Of a stretch of 64,000 nucleotides of DNA, positions 49,001 through 59,449 are shown in pieces (within the stretch, counting starts at the first letter, position 1; every line of letters starts with the position of its first letter). The DNA comes from Zeus faber (Eukaryota > Chordata > Actinopteri > Zeiformes > Zeidae). A program made the position numbers and the translations under genes. The stretch is taken from assembly GCA_960531495.1 (NCBI GenBank), contig OY482859.1, forward strand, positions 32,057,789 to 32,121,788. The letters are read 5' to 3'. The notes below the pieces were generated by a model. It worked only from the letters and a program-made list of their open reading frames with translations. It searched no databases and was not told the origin of the DNA.

Positions 49001-51095
49001 TAACCGTTCCGCCAAATCGACGTTAAAATCGGCTGAAAATGCGCTTTTTCCCACGTGTAGACTTTGATGAAAATTATCAGAACTCGAAAAATACATTTTA
49101 TATGGGCCTAAAACTGTTTGACAAACAACACTTTAGCAGCACATACTAGTTGATCATTGTATTTAAACTGTCTGACACTGTCACATAGAGTAATGACTGA
49201 AGCGTTTAACCGTTCCACCAAATCGACGTTAAAATCGGCTTAAAATGCATTTTTTCCCACATGTGTAGACTTTGATGAAAATTATCAGAACTCGAAAAAT
49301 ACATTTTATATGGGCCTAAAACTGGTTGACAAACAACACTTTAGCAGCACATACTAGTTTATCATTGTATTTAAACTGTCTTTGAGAAAGACTTAAGAAG
49401 CACATAATAGTTCCTCATATTCATTAAAGTTATATGGTGTACTGCAGCATTCTAAATCATGCGCCTACAAAGAGACAATGGTTCGGTGTTTCTCTAATTC
49501 AGCTAGACAGCAAACGGTCCAAAGTTCGGAAAATGATCATAACTCGAAAAATACATTTTATATGGGCCTAAAACTGGTTGGCAAACAACACTTTAGCAGC
49601 ACATACTAGTTTATCATTGTATTTAAACTGTCTGACACTGTCACATAGAGTAATGACTGAAGCGTTTAACCGTTCCACCAAATCGACGTTAAAATCAGCT
49701 GAAAATGCATTTTTTCCCACATGTGTAGACTTTGATGAAAATTATCAGAACTCGAAAAATACATTTTATATGGGCCTAAAACTGGTTGACAAGCAAGTCA
49801 TAAGCAGCACATACTAGTTCATCATTGTATTTAAACTGTCTTTAAGAAAGACTTAAGAAGCAAAATAATTGTTCCTCATATTAATTAAAGTTATATGGTG
49901 TACTGCAGCATTCTGAATCATTCACCTACAAAGAGACAATGGTTCGGTGTTTCTCTAATTCAGCTCGACAGCAAATCGTCCAAAGTTCTGAAAATGATCA
50001 TAACTCCACAAATACATGTTAGATGGGCCTAGAACTCTGTGAGAAAAACTTAAGAAGCACATAATAGTTCATCATATTAATTAAATTTCTATGCTGTACT
50101 GCAGTATTCTGAATCATGCGCCTACAAAGAGACAATGGTTCGGTGTTTCTCTAATTCAGCTAGACAGCAAACGGTCCAAAGTTCGGAAAATGATCATAAC
50201 TCGAAAAATACATTTTATATGGGCCTAAAACTGGTTGGCAAACAACACTTTAGCAGCACATACTAGTTTATCATTGTATTTAAACTGTCTGACACTGTCA
50301 CATAGAGTAATGACTGAAGCGTTTAACCGTTCCGCCAAATCGACGTTAAAATCGGCTGAAAATGCGTTTTTTCCCACGTGTAGACTTTGATGAAAATTAT
50401 CAGAACTCGAAAAATACATTTTAAATGGGCCTAAAACTGGTTGACAAACAAGACTTTAGTAGCACATACTAGTTTATCATTGTATTTAAACTGTCTGACA
50501 CTGTCACAGAGTAATGGCTGAAGCGTTTAACCGATCGGCCTTTTCGACGTTTAAATCGGCTGAAAATGCGTTTTTTCCCACATGTGTAGACTTTGATGAA
50601 AATTATCATAACTCGAAAAATACATTTTATATGGGCCTAAAACTGGTTGACAAACAACACTTTAGCAGCACATACTAGTTTATCATTGTATTTAAACTGT
50701 CTTTGAGAAAGACTTAAGAAGCAAAATAATTGTTCCTCATATTAATTAAAGTTATATGGTGTACTGCAGCATTCTGAATCATTCACCAACAAAGAGACAA
50801 TGGTTCGGTGTTTCTCTAATTCAGCTAGACAGCAAACGGTCCAAAGTTCGGAAAATTATCAGAACTCGAAAAATACATTTTATTTGGGCCTAAAACTGGT
50901 TGACAAACAAGACTTTAGCAGCACATACTAGTTTATCATTGTATTTAAACTGTCTGACACTGTCACATAGAGTAATGATTGAAGTGTTTAACCGTTCCGC
51001 CAAATCGACGTTTAAATCGACTGAAAATGCGTTTTTTCCCACGTGTAGACTTTGATGAAAATTATCTGAACTCGAAAAATACATTTTATATGGGC

Positions 51096-51301
51096 CTAAA
51101 ACTGGTTGACAAACAAGACTTTAGCAGCACATACTAGTTCATCATTGTATTTAAACTGACTGACACTGTCACATAGAGTAATGACTGAAGCGTTCAAACG
51201 ATTCGCCTTTTCGACGTTTAAATCGGCTGAAAATGCGTTTTTTCTCACGTGTAGACTTTGATGAAAATTATCAGAACTCGAAAAATACATTTTATTTGGG
51301 C
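51096..51301. repeat. Second chimeric class A monomer
   Basis: Begins with the AAACTGACTGACAC mark of one subvariant and continues after GACTGAAGCGTTCAAACG with CGATTCGCC and TTTCTCACGTG of another. Elsewhere these marks lie in different neighbouring monomers, so the switch point near 51170-51195 looks like an exchange or conversion boundary. Confidence 0.6.
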
Positions 51302-52259
51302 CTAAAACTGGTTGACAAACAAGACTTTAGCAGCACATACTAGTTTATCATTGTATTTAAACTGTCTGACACTGTCACATGGAGTAATGACTTAAGCGTT
51401 TAACCGATTCGCCTTGTCGACGTTTAAATCGACTGAAAATGCGTTTTTTCCCACGTGTAGACTTTGATGAAAATTATCAGAACTCGAAAAATACATTTTA
51501 TATGGGCCTAAAACTGGTTGACAAACAAGACTTTAGCAGCACATACTAGTTTATCATTGTATTTAAACTGTCTTTGAGAAAGACTTAAGAAGCACATAAT
51601 AGTTCCTCATATTCATTAAAGTTATATGGTGTACTGCAGCATTCTAAATCATGCGCCTACAAAGAGACAATGGTTCGGTGTTTCTCTAATTCAGCTAGAC
51701 AGCAAACGGTCCAAAGTTCGGAAAATGATCATAACTCGAAAAATACATTTTATATGGGCCTAAAACTGGTTGGCAAACAACACATTAGCAGCACATACTA
51801 GTTTATCATTGTATTTACACTTTCTGACACTGTCACATAGAGTAATGACTGAAGCGTTCAACCGATTCGCCTTTTCGACGTTTAAATCGGCTGAAAATGC
51901 GTTTTTTCTCACGTGCCGACTTTGATGAAAATTATCAGAACTCGAAAAATACATTTTATTTGGGCCTAAAACTGGTTGACAAACAAGACTTTAGCAGCAC
52001 ATACTAGTTTATCATTGTATTTAAACTGTCTTTAGGAAAGACTTAAGAAGCACATAATTGTTCCTCATATTAATTAAAGTTATATGGTGTACTGCAGCAT
52101 TCAAAATCATGCACCTACAAAGAGACAATTGTTCGGTGTTTCTCTAATTCAGCTAGACAGCAAATCGTCCAAAGTTCTGAACATGATCATAACTCGAAAA
52201 ATACATTTTAAATGGGCCTAAAACTGTTTGAAAAACAACACTTTAGCAGCACATACTAG

Positions 52260-53083
52260 TTTATCATTGTATTTAAACTGTCTGACACTGTCACATAGTA
52301 ATGGCTGAAGCGTTTAACCGTTCCGCCAAATCGACGTTTAAATCGGCTGAAAATGCGTTTTTTCCCACATGTGTAGACTTTGATGAAAATGATCATAACT
52401 CGAGAAATACATTTTATATGGGCCTAAAACTGGTTGACAAACAACACTTTAGCAGCACATACTAGTTTATCATTGTATTTAAACTGTCTTTGAGAAAGAC
52501 TTAAGCACATAATTGTTCCTCATATTAATTAAAATTATATGGTGTACTGCAGCATTCTGAATCATTCACCTATAAAGAGACATTGGTTCGGTGTTTCTCT
52601 AATTCAGCAAGGCAGCAAACCGTCCAAAATTCTGAAAATACTCATAACTCGAAAAATACATTTTATATGAGCCTAAAACTCGTTGACAGACAACACTTTA
52701 GCAGCACATACTAGTTCATCATAGTATTTAAACTGTCTGACACTGTCGCACAGAGTAATGACTGTAGCGTTTAACCGATCCGCCTTTTCGGCGTTTAAAT
52801 CGGCTGAAAATGCGTTTTTTCCCACATGTGCAGACGTTGATAAAAATAATCATTACTCGAAAAATAAATGTTAGAAGGACCTACAACTGTTTGACAAACA
52901 ACACTTTAGCAGCACATACTAGTTCATCATAGTATTTAAACTGCCTGACACTGTCACACAGAGTAATGACTGTAGCGTTTAACCGATCCGCCTTTTCGAC
53001 GTTTAAATGGGCTGAAAATGCGTTTTTTAACTCGACAAATACATGTTTGACCTTTTGTCTGATCCTGCCACACAGAGTAATTC
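52260..53083. repeat. Degenerate right edge of the satellite array
   Basis: Monomers here carry many private changes: TCATAGTATTTAAAC, GACTGTAGCG, GTCGCACAGAG, AAAATAATCATTACTCG and a shortened TTAAGCACATAATTG. The last unit breaks off after GCGTTTTTTAACTCGACAAATACATG, followed by a compressed remnant (TCTGATCCTGCCACACAGAGTAATT) up to about 53083. Decay at an array edge is expected where unequal exchange no longer homogenises repeats. Confidence 0.85.
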
Positions 53084-53630
53084 GTGGAGATTTTATTTTT
53101 TATTTATTTATTTTCAACCCATCCTGTCAGCATGCTGGGCATACAACAAAGAGTATTTGCATGCCATTGCATCTAGGACGGAGTTAGTCCGCAAGTGTAG
53201 CTCAAGTTCTCCACCTGCAATGCAACACTTTATTAATTCTTAAATCATCAAGAACTGCTGCAATAATTCTGTCCAGTGGATGACCTGTAGGATGACAAGA
53301 GCACAGTTTTTGGTCAAAGAGAACCACCACCAACCCCCCTCTTTGGAAAACTATTTATCATGTTTGGGTCTATAAACAACTGATCACTACCCCAAGAGGG
53401 AGAGAATCATGGCCGGTGAGACAATTAAACATAGAACCTGAAAACATTTACACAAAAAAATTAACATTGGACGACAACATGTAATGAAAAACAGTTGATT
53501 AGGTCCAGGAAAACTGGAATGACAAATGGTCACCTGGCCTCTTCCTGTCATAGTTATGGCAGTAAATGAGGGAGAAAAGGAGAGTAATGCAACCAGAAGG
53601 CTGCTGGGGTGCATTCAAAGAAGGTGTGGT
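53084..53630. other. Gene-free AT-rich flank
   Basis: After the array there is a T/A-rich stretch (53090-53112) and then unremarkable sequence. Open frames on both strands are short, overlap one another and match no domain I recognise. No RNA gene or promoter is evident. Confidence 0.6.
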
Positions 53631-53633
53631 GGT

Positions 53634-53656
53634 GTGTGCATGTGTGTGTGTGTGTG
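53634..53656. repeat. (TG)n microsatellite
   Basis: Short TG-rich tract (GTGCATGTGTGTGTGTGTGTG) within otherwise non-repetitive DNA. Confidence 0.85.
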
Positions 53657-54131
53657 ATAGGACCGCCTGTCTGTCCATCCCGGAAAACCCCAGTGCTAAA
53701 TGTGTACTGTTGCCTATTGCAGTCAAAATTGCGGGGTTGGGGATGCAAGTCCTTCAGGCAAGTCGACCCTGAATCACTCACACCCCTCCTGCCCCGCAGA
53801 CCCTGGTCTGGTGGAGTGTTGCTTGGAGTAGGATTCGTGTGCGAGTGTATGCATTCTAAGCCAATATGAGTCGGATTAACATTTCGTAACGGACGAGAAG
53901 CACGCTGGGGCAGGAGCGTGACAGGCAAGATGGCAGCTGCCCGCTGCATCCCCACCTATATAGCTTGCACCCCACCCATCCCGCAAGCCCTAGGCCTATT
54001 GTGTGGTGTATTTGTGAATATAAGTTTTGGCACTGGGAGAGATAGGCGAATCGCGACCAGATCGATGCAGGGGCGCGGCGCCCAAACACACAACCACGCC
54101 CCACACCAACACAGTGTGGGGCGCACATACA
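53657..54131. other. Gene-free, moderately GC-rich sequence
   Basis: Overlapping short frames on both strands, low-complexity coding potential, no recognised domain. Contains GC-rich patches such as GGGGCGCGGCGCCC near 54070. Nothing further supported. Confidence 0.5.
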
Positions 54132-54183
54132 AGCTTTTAACCTAACCGCCTTTTCAGCATTTTAAATCGTCTGACAATACGTT
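54132..54183 (+). repeat. Isolated satellite relic (class A module fragment)
   Basis: AGCTTTTAACCTAACCGCC and what follows align by eye with the class A stretch that runs from AGCGTTTAACCGATCCGCC to AAATGCGTT, with several mismatches. It lies about 1.05 kb beyond the array edge. The preceding GCACATACAAG (54124-54134) also resembles the core GCACATACTAG, as if about 60 bp between the two had been lost. Confidence 0.6.
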
Positions 54184-54189
54184 ATCTTC

Positions 54190-55440
54190 TATCTTCTCTC
54201 TTCTATCCTCCTTTCCCTCATGAAAATGAGGGAGTGGATGAAGGTAGAGTGTACAGCTCGATCCGGCGTAGTAAGTTGAGTAAGTAAAGGACGTTTATGA
54301 AAATGAAAGATGAAGTTGGTTAAAACCCATCCCCCCATCCCCAATTGGTTAAAACCAATTAGGATTTTTATTGGAAGAAAACAAAGAAAATAAAAGGAGT
54401 TTATTCCAAAAAATGGGTGGAGCTATGCCCCATAAATTCAGATGTGCCGAGGAGCTAACTTCATTCTGAACCTACAGAAGACCCTGACACAAAGTAGGAA
54501 CACAAGACACCTCTAAATACTTACCTATTAAACGTAACCTTTTATTTTTTTTTTTTAATTTACCATACCAACCTTGACATGGCATAATTGCATGAAGCAT
54601 TAGTAAATTGGTCATTCAAAATTAATGTTTAGCAAAACTCTTAACATAAATCATTCTAAATTAATGCTTAGCAAAACTCTTTGCCTACCCACAATCGAGC
54701 ATAACCCAAATTGAACTCCAATTGGCTATGGGACACACTCCGAGGCTTGATCAACCACGGGAGGGCCTTCCTCAGGCGAGGGTGTCTAGTGATAATGGTC
54801 AAACACCTCATGGTCCTGGGGTCCACTACTGATGATGTGTCCCAAAAATTCAGACCCAATCCTGATACAGAAATACAGTTTCAAAACTGATTTAAAAGCC
54901 AGATTAAAAAAATCAGTTCCAATACAAACACAGAAATACAGTTAAAATCCAACTTAAAAGCCATACTAAAAAATTTAGATGCAACCAAAACACGGTTGTT
55001 CTGCCTCCCGGTGCGCCCCCCGCGCAGTCAGTATTGCAACATCATAGCATTTGGATGATAGTATAATAATATAATAGTAAAATCAGAACAGGCATAAACA
55101 GATCAAGGCACACTCAGCCAATCTGATCATGTCCCAGACCCGGATTAACATCTCTTCCATCAGCCTCTTCACTGCCCTTGAGAAAGCACAATTTGTGAGA
55201 TAATTCATGTTATTGTTGTATGTATACAATGTGGGAGCTATGACAACGTATTAACACGTTATCTACATCTGCATAGAGATTGATCGTTTTTCTGCATATT
55301 TCTCTACTGTTCCACAGTTTTACACCGCTTTCATTAACGATACCAAAAGTGCGCTCCTGTCTCTGGGTACTTATTGCAAGAGTGTTTAGCTCGCTGTATA
55401 GCCAAGTACAGCTACATGTGGTGAGGGCTTAAGAGTAAAA
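54190..55440. other. Gene-free interval with small local duplications
   Basis: Holds a palindromic AATTGGTT-AA-AACCAATT (54343-54360), a T-rich tract (54541-54560), a 39-bp tandem duplication (TTAGCAAAACTCTT at both 54629 and 54668) and a 63-bp tandem duplication (ACAGAAATACAG at 54867 and 54930). A 63-residue minus-strand frame at 54668-54859 matches nothing I recognise. Confidence 0.5.
54215..54232. other. Perfect 7-bp inverted repeat with GAAA loop
   Basis: CCCTCAT-GAAA-ATGAGGG, just after a CT-rich tract. A hairpin could form in RNA, but there is no trailing U-run or gene to relate it to. Confidence 0.4.
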
Positions 55441-55880
55441 AGATTGGCCTCACCTCAAGGCATTGCTGAGAGCAATGATGTCAGAACACCCAGGGCCCAC
55501 GGAACCCTCAGACCCCTCGAAAGGCTGAGGCTCCACAGAACTCGTGGGCCCAAACAGACAGCCAGGCTTGGAGGAACGGGCAAAAGGCCTGGACCGCAGT
55601 GGCAGTACAACTTTGAGTGCGCAAAGCGGGCTTGGCAACGCATCCAGCAGGTCCTTCAAGTCGGCCAACAAGGCCATTAAGTCGGGCCAATAAGACCCTT
55701 AAATTAGCCAGCAGGTCTATCAAGTCCAGAAGGTGAAATGTCAGTGCAATCACAGTGGCATGCGCTAGAGCCGCAGTTGCACGTATGTAGGCTGTGAGAG
55801 AAAAATGCACATGATCAACTATTTGAATGAGGTTTTACATGTTTTATACAGGACAATAGCCTTTTGTATGTTACTTAGTT
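55441..55880. other. Gene-free sequence with imperfect short repeats
   Basis: GC-richer segment. Around 55645-55735 there are imperfect 20-24 bp repeats built on CAGGTCYWTCAAGTC and GGCCAAYAAG. They make leucine-rich open frames on the minus strand (near 55508-55810), which I read as repeat artefacts rather than a gene. Confidence 0.4.
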
Positions 55881-55889
55881 ATAAAACTC

Positions 55890-56388
55890 ATTGTCTATGG
55901 GTTTTTATGAGTCACTCAGAGTTAATATAAAGAGACAAAAAAATTGTCTGTGTGTGTCTGTGTGTAAAAACTGTCTAAAACATTTCAGTTGTAGTATTGG
56001 AAAAACCAGACCACATTCCATCCTTCACTTAACCTTGTGTGGAGATAAGGATAAGGACAAGAGGGACTTAAAAGAGCGTTGTGTGTTTGTTTTATGGTAC
56101 AGTAGGATTGTGTCTGTGACCGAAGTTTGACTGTTAAATCACTGTTTGGGGGAACACCCAGGGATATGACTGAGGATCAGAGTTGTAAATGACACCTGAC
56201 ACACAACCTCTCTTTGGTATAAAGCCCTCTTCGTCAGTAATAGGGGTAGACTGATCAGAACACTGCTTTGAAGCATGACGGTATCTTTCTCTTTATTTTG
56301 CAGAATAAATATCTTTAATACTCTCAGTTTTGTTTTCCTGTAGCGGGCAGATTAACCTCACCGACCACCTAGGATAATTTATCCAACA
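55890..56388 (+). mobile_element. Candidate LTR (retroelement), left end undefined
   Basis: Signals occur in LTR order: a TATA box in GGTATAAAGCC (TATAAA at 56218), AATAAA at 56304-56309 (86 bases later), then a T-rich U5-like part and an end in ...CCAACA at 56388. Four bases later comes TGGCGACGA, which begins like a tRNA primer-binding site (TGG...). The 5' boundary is not defined and no matching second LTR is seen, so it could be a solo or truncated copy. No retroelement gene follows; a hAT relic begins at 56599. Confidence 0.45.
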
Positions 56389-56391
56389 ATC

Positions 56392-56409
56392 TGGCGACGA
56401 TGATGAGAC
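56392..56409 (+). other. Candidate primer-binding site after the LTR-like segment
   Basis: TGGCGACGATGATGAGAC starts with the TGG complementary to the CCA end of any tRNA and sits three bases after the LTR-like end. I cannot assign the tRNA with confidence. Confidence 0.35.
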
Positions 56410-57012
56410 TCTCTTCATGTCCAGGTTGTGTGCCCAGCGGCAGTCAGAGACCGGCCGTAAGATATCCAACAAGGAGTCGTCTGGACAGGTCCAGCAAAGG
56501 CAACACAAGATTCCCGAAAAGTGAAGGTGACGACTCACTGAGATATTGTTCCGATCAGGGAAGATCTGAGTAAGCTTAAAGATTGAATCAATCTAGAGCA
56601 GGGGTCGGGAACCTATGGCTCGCGAGCCAATTACGGCTCTTTTGATGACGGTATATGGCTCGCATACAATTTTGAGCTAAAATTTTTCATCACAATTAAC
56701 AAGTAATAAATTATTATTCTGTGTCATTTTAAAGTAAAACAGGTAAGAGAAATTACAACTTGAAAATAAAATTCAAAATATAAATGTGGCGGACAAAGTA
56801 GTCAAGCACCGGCTGCGGACAACATAAAGACTCCGGGGCGCCATTTACTCGGCGCCCTGCCCCTACCGGGTCTCTGCTCAGGCGCAACTTGTGGAAGTCT
56901 CTGCCCACAGGTAAGGGCTTAGGGAAGGAGATGGCTGTGGTGCGCCGACATGGCGAAAGTTTTACTGTTCATTTCAACTTGCGGCACGCAGGCCACAATT
57001 ATATGTATCACT

Positions 57013-57050
57013 GAGGATCATTATAATAATTGTGGATAATAATGATCCTC
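57013..57050. other. Long inverted repeat inside the hAT relic
   Basis: Arms GAGGATCATTATAAT and ATAATAATGATCCTC pair over 15 bp with one mismatch around AATTGTGG. An overlapping second pair, CCACAATTAT (56993-57002) with ATAATTGTGG (57026-57035), could form an alternative fold. Confidence 0.6.
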
Positions 57051-57079
57051 TTGGGAGCAGGAGGAATGGCGTTCCACTG

Positions 57080-57250
57080 CTGGACTGCTTACGAGCCCAT
57101 GCGCCGATCCCCTCTGTAAGACAGACAAACATTAAGAAAACTCCCTGCCTCGAGTCGGACCAATCAGCTGAACAAAAGTGGACAGAAGTCGAAAAAACTT
57201 CAATATGTATGTGACAAATAATCTCTTGAACTTGAACTTGAACTTGAAAC
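57080..57250 (+). mobile_element. Probable short retroposon tail with (TTGAAC)n end
   Basis: The stretch ending TATGTGACAAATAATCTC followed by TTGAACTTGAACTTGAAC looks like a LINE or SINE 3' end with hexamer tail repeats. Its 5' limit is unclear. The call rests on the tail style only. Confidence 0.35.
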
Positions 57251-57302
57251 TGAAGACCAGCTGATTCTTAAAACTTGGAACGAGCGTCCCGTCACACAGC
57301 AC

Positions 57303-57515
57303 ACAATGCAGCGTGTGAGTAATGCCGTATTGACCATGTTTGGCTTTACAAATGCATGTGAGCAGTCTTTCTCGCATCTGAGAAACATTAAGACCATCCT
57401 ACGCTTAAGTTTAACTGATGGAAGCCTCAACGCCTGCATTAAGCTTAACCTCACAACGTATGATCCAGACTAGAAGGCCATCAGCAAAACGAAGGAGCAC
57501 CAGAAGTTGCATTAA
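57303..57515 (+). pseudogene. hAT transposase C-terminal dimerisation domain, remnant
   Basis: Translating from 57303 gives TMQRVSNAVLTMFGFTNAC, then EQSFSHLRNIKTILR and LTDGSLNACIKL. This is the pattern of the hAT C-terminal dimerisation region (C-E-x-x-FS-x-M/L-x-x-IK-x-x-x-R-x-x-LTD-x-x-L) found in Charlie-type transposases and domesticated ZBED-like proteins. A TAG interrupts the frame shortly after YDPD (57469-57471) and TAA ends it at 57515. No upstream zinc-finger or catalytic part is recognisable, so this is a fossil of the last part of the protein. Confidence 0.7.
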
Positions 57516-58353
57516 TGGTAAAAAGTATTTCATTTATTATTGGTTAGCTACAGTATAAGAACAATATTATGAAGAAGAATAAAGAGAAATGTATTATATA
57601 GAGGGCTTTTTTAAGTACTCAGAGATGTGTTGTACATTAAAAATGTATGCCTTACTTATGAAGTAGCCAATTTTGCATTGATCAAGAGAATCGTGGTTTT
57701 TGTCTGTTTATTTGCTTTATGTTATCCAATAATAAAATCGACATTATTAAATACATGATTATTATAGATTATTCTTGACCCATCCTAGCAAAAGCGTTGA
57801 ATGAATGAATCCTTGGGTGATTGAAATGGTGTTTGAGGCGTGTGACCGCCTGGCCGATGGATCACTCTGGAGCACGTATGGATGAGATGAGTTCGGAGAC
57901 ATTTTATCAGTGTCTCGGGGTATGTTTAGCTACATGGCTGATGAAAATCGCGATTAAAAACAAGCAAATGTATAAATGTGAGATACAGTAAGCATAGTAT
58001 GTGTGTTGTACACAACATGTCAAACTAGTTTCCCACAGGAGTCCTTGGTTTAAAAGTAGCGTTATAATCTAAATATCTGGTAGGATTTCTGGAAAGGATA
58101 CTGTAAGGCTTTAAATTTATTTGAAAAAAATATAACAAGGCGAGAGAGCTGTAAAGTTAGTTGACAGGCTGAAATGATTATGGAAGTTGATGTGAAAGAC
58201 AATGAAAGTGGGAAAGTTAGCAAATGATGCATTTGGGATTCTTTGTTAAGGATGGAAGTTGGAGCAAAGAGAGTTGTAAAAGTCATTTTAGTAAAATATT
58301 GGTTCAGCAGAGGAAGCTAGCTAACTTATGAGTTAACCCGGACTAACTTCCGG
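57516..58353. other. Gene-free AT-rich interval
   Basis: AT-rich DNA with no open frame showing a recognised domain, no RNA gene and no clear repeat. A small inverted repeat ACCCGGACTAACTTCCGGGT lies at its end (58337-58356). Confidence 0.5.
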
Positions 58354-58640
58354 GTGCGCCGTAGTATGGACACACCGGCTCTGCATTCAACTCTTAGTTT
58401 TGTGTTTATTACTATTTGTATTGTTCTTATTTTTGCATGCAGTGCACTGTCGCTATTACAATATGAACGACAAGCACTCCTGGACGTCTGTTCGACACCT
58501 CATACGGACTTTTTCGCAACTTACCGGAGTACGTACTAAGATCTCTTTGTCCTGCCGCCACTGTGTTTACCAATACGCCGACGGAGGAGAAAGACAAGAG
58601 GAAAACCTGCCGGAATTCTATGCAGATCTCGGAGGAGATA
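58354..58640 (+). pseudogene. Broken LINE-like 5' reading frame (tentative)
   Basis: A 61-residue frame starts at 58354 (M5 is an alternative) with a hydrophobic segment SFVFITICIVLIFACSAL, then LLQYERQALLDV. The phrase (Y-x-R-Q-x-LL-D/x-I) resembles the start of several fish LINE proteins as I remember them. The frame stops at 58539, but an overlapping frame from about 58520 continues with VLRSLCPAATVF and a basic KDKRKTCR stretch, suggesting a frameshift near 58520. It could also be an unrelated small membrane protein frame. It runs into the dispersed repeat that starts near 58640. Confidence 0.35.
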
Positions 58641-59340
58641 CTAAAAAAGTGAATAGGTTTGATCTTGAGTGTGTAAAGTTTTGTGATTTTTCGAGTTTCT
58701 TAAGGCCCCAAAAGTCAGGTTAACACTTCAATTCAACACAGTGCCATGCCCACATTGTGTGACGAAAACCCAGTGTTTTAATAAATTTAATCCCCAAAGT
58801 GTCTTGTAGACACTCGCGAACTTTGAAGTCGATCTGATGAATCCCCTAGGAGTTTGCGCACATTAAATCCAATATGGCCACCTTCCTGTTGGTTGGGTGT
58901 CGGTCATGGCGGCAATATAATTTTTTTTGAGTCTAGTGATGTTACATTAATATACCCAATTTCATTTTAAAAAGTGAATAGGTTTGATGTTTTGAAATTT
59001 TCAACAGGGCGTGTCCGGTCATTTTGCCATGCCCAAGCACGGAACCCATAGAATATCAATTGCCACACTGGGACTGACGAGTGCACAAAGTTTCGTGAAT
59101 TTCCAAGTATCTTTTGGAACATGAAATTTAACGTGTTGCCACGCCCACACCGTGTGCCAAAAAATATATATATTTTGATAATGTTAAGCTGTGAAGGTGT
59201 CTTGTAGACACTCGTCAAGTTTGAAGCCGATCCGATAAATCGCCAAGGAGGAGTTTCGCTAAAGTACAAAACATAAATATGACTAAAAAGTCAGGAAAAT
59301 TAAAAATGGCCGACTTCCTGTTGGGTTTTGTGAGAAAAAA
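58640..59340. repeat. Dispersed repeat, two diverged tandem units of about 396-398 bp
   Basis: TGTCTTGTAGACACTCG occurs at 58800 and 59198 (398 bp apart). GCCAYGCCCACA occurs at 58743 and 59138 (395 bp). Both are followed by a TTTGAAG-CGATC segment and then ATGGCC-x-x-CTTCCTGTTGG (58872 and 59308). AAAAAGTGAATAGGTTTGAT also occurs twice (near 58646 and 58969). The style is that of dispersed repeats common in fish genomes; I cannot name the family. Confidence 0.65.
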
Positions 59341-59440
59341 AAAAAATATATATATATACATATACTATAACTATTACGTACTACATATAACTATACTACT
59401 ATAACTATAACATTACAGATTGAACTAATCCTCGATAGCA
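59334..59440. repeat. A-run and AT-rich simple sequence
   Basis: About 13 A, then (TA)n and imperfect TACTATAACTA repeats up to the candidate left part of the retroviral LTR. Confidence 0.75.
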
Positions 59441-59449
59441 AAACTATAT

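Larger units (their letters stand above)
37037..53083. repeat. Satellite DNA array, right part
   Basis: Continuation of the array interrupted by LINE copy 2, with the same A, A', B and C classes. Local tandem copies are evident. An 872-bp block (A' + B + A + A) is repeated at about 39640-40511 and 40512-41383. An 1112-bp block is repeated at 46461 and 47573. The set 44934/45140/45598 recurs at 48238/48444/48902 (offset 3304). The set 47573/48238 recurs at 50225/50890 (offset 2652). The landmarks 6427/6633/6839/7297 of the left array match 38400/38606/38812/39270. Confidence 0.95.
56599..57515 (+). mobile_element. hAT-superfamily DNA transposon relic
   Basis: Starts with CAGGGGTCGGGAACCTATGG, the CAGGGGTCGG-type terminal repeat of Charlie-like hAT elements, then GGCTCGCGAGCC. 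A transposase remnant follows at 57303-57515. No matching right terminal repeat was found downstream, so the 3' end is lost or too diverged. The interior (56790-57250) looks foreign: it has a GC-rich stretch and a segment ending in tandem TTGAAC units that resembles the tail of an inserted LINE or SINE. Confidence 0.6.

Noticed and set aside
6427..52000. Dozens of 64-residue minus-strand and 66-97-residue plus-strand open frames repeated through the satellite
   Set aside because: They recur because each monomer recurs, overlap on both strands, shift between classes, and have no promoter, domain or selection signature. 206 and 208 are not multiples of three, so the frames cannot run on through successive units. 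Variation looks the same inside and outside the frames.
5315..53083. CRISPR-like array
   Set aside because: Units are direct repeats of about 200-250 bp with a shared core, not 20-40 bp repeats with unique spacers of uniform length. The context is clearly eukaryotic.
5315..53083. CENP-B box as evidence of a centromeric satellite
   Set aside because: TTCG-containing stretches such as GATTCGCCTTTTCG and GGTTCGGTG do not fit the CENP-B box consensus. Centromere identity remains open but is not supported by sequence.
53554..54145. Overlapping frames of 68-133 residues on both strands
   Set aside because: Low-complexity, driven by TG and GC-rich tracts, no recognised domain and no splice or promoter context.
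55444..55810. Leucine-rich minus-strand frame and basic plus-strand frame
   Set aside because: Caused by imperfect 20-24 bp repeats; four overlapping frames on both strands are equally open, so none is favoured.
58337..58356. ACCCGGACTAACTTCCGGGT inverted repeat as a terminator or transposon end
   Set aside because: Short and imperfect, no U-run or partner repeat found.
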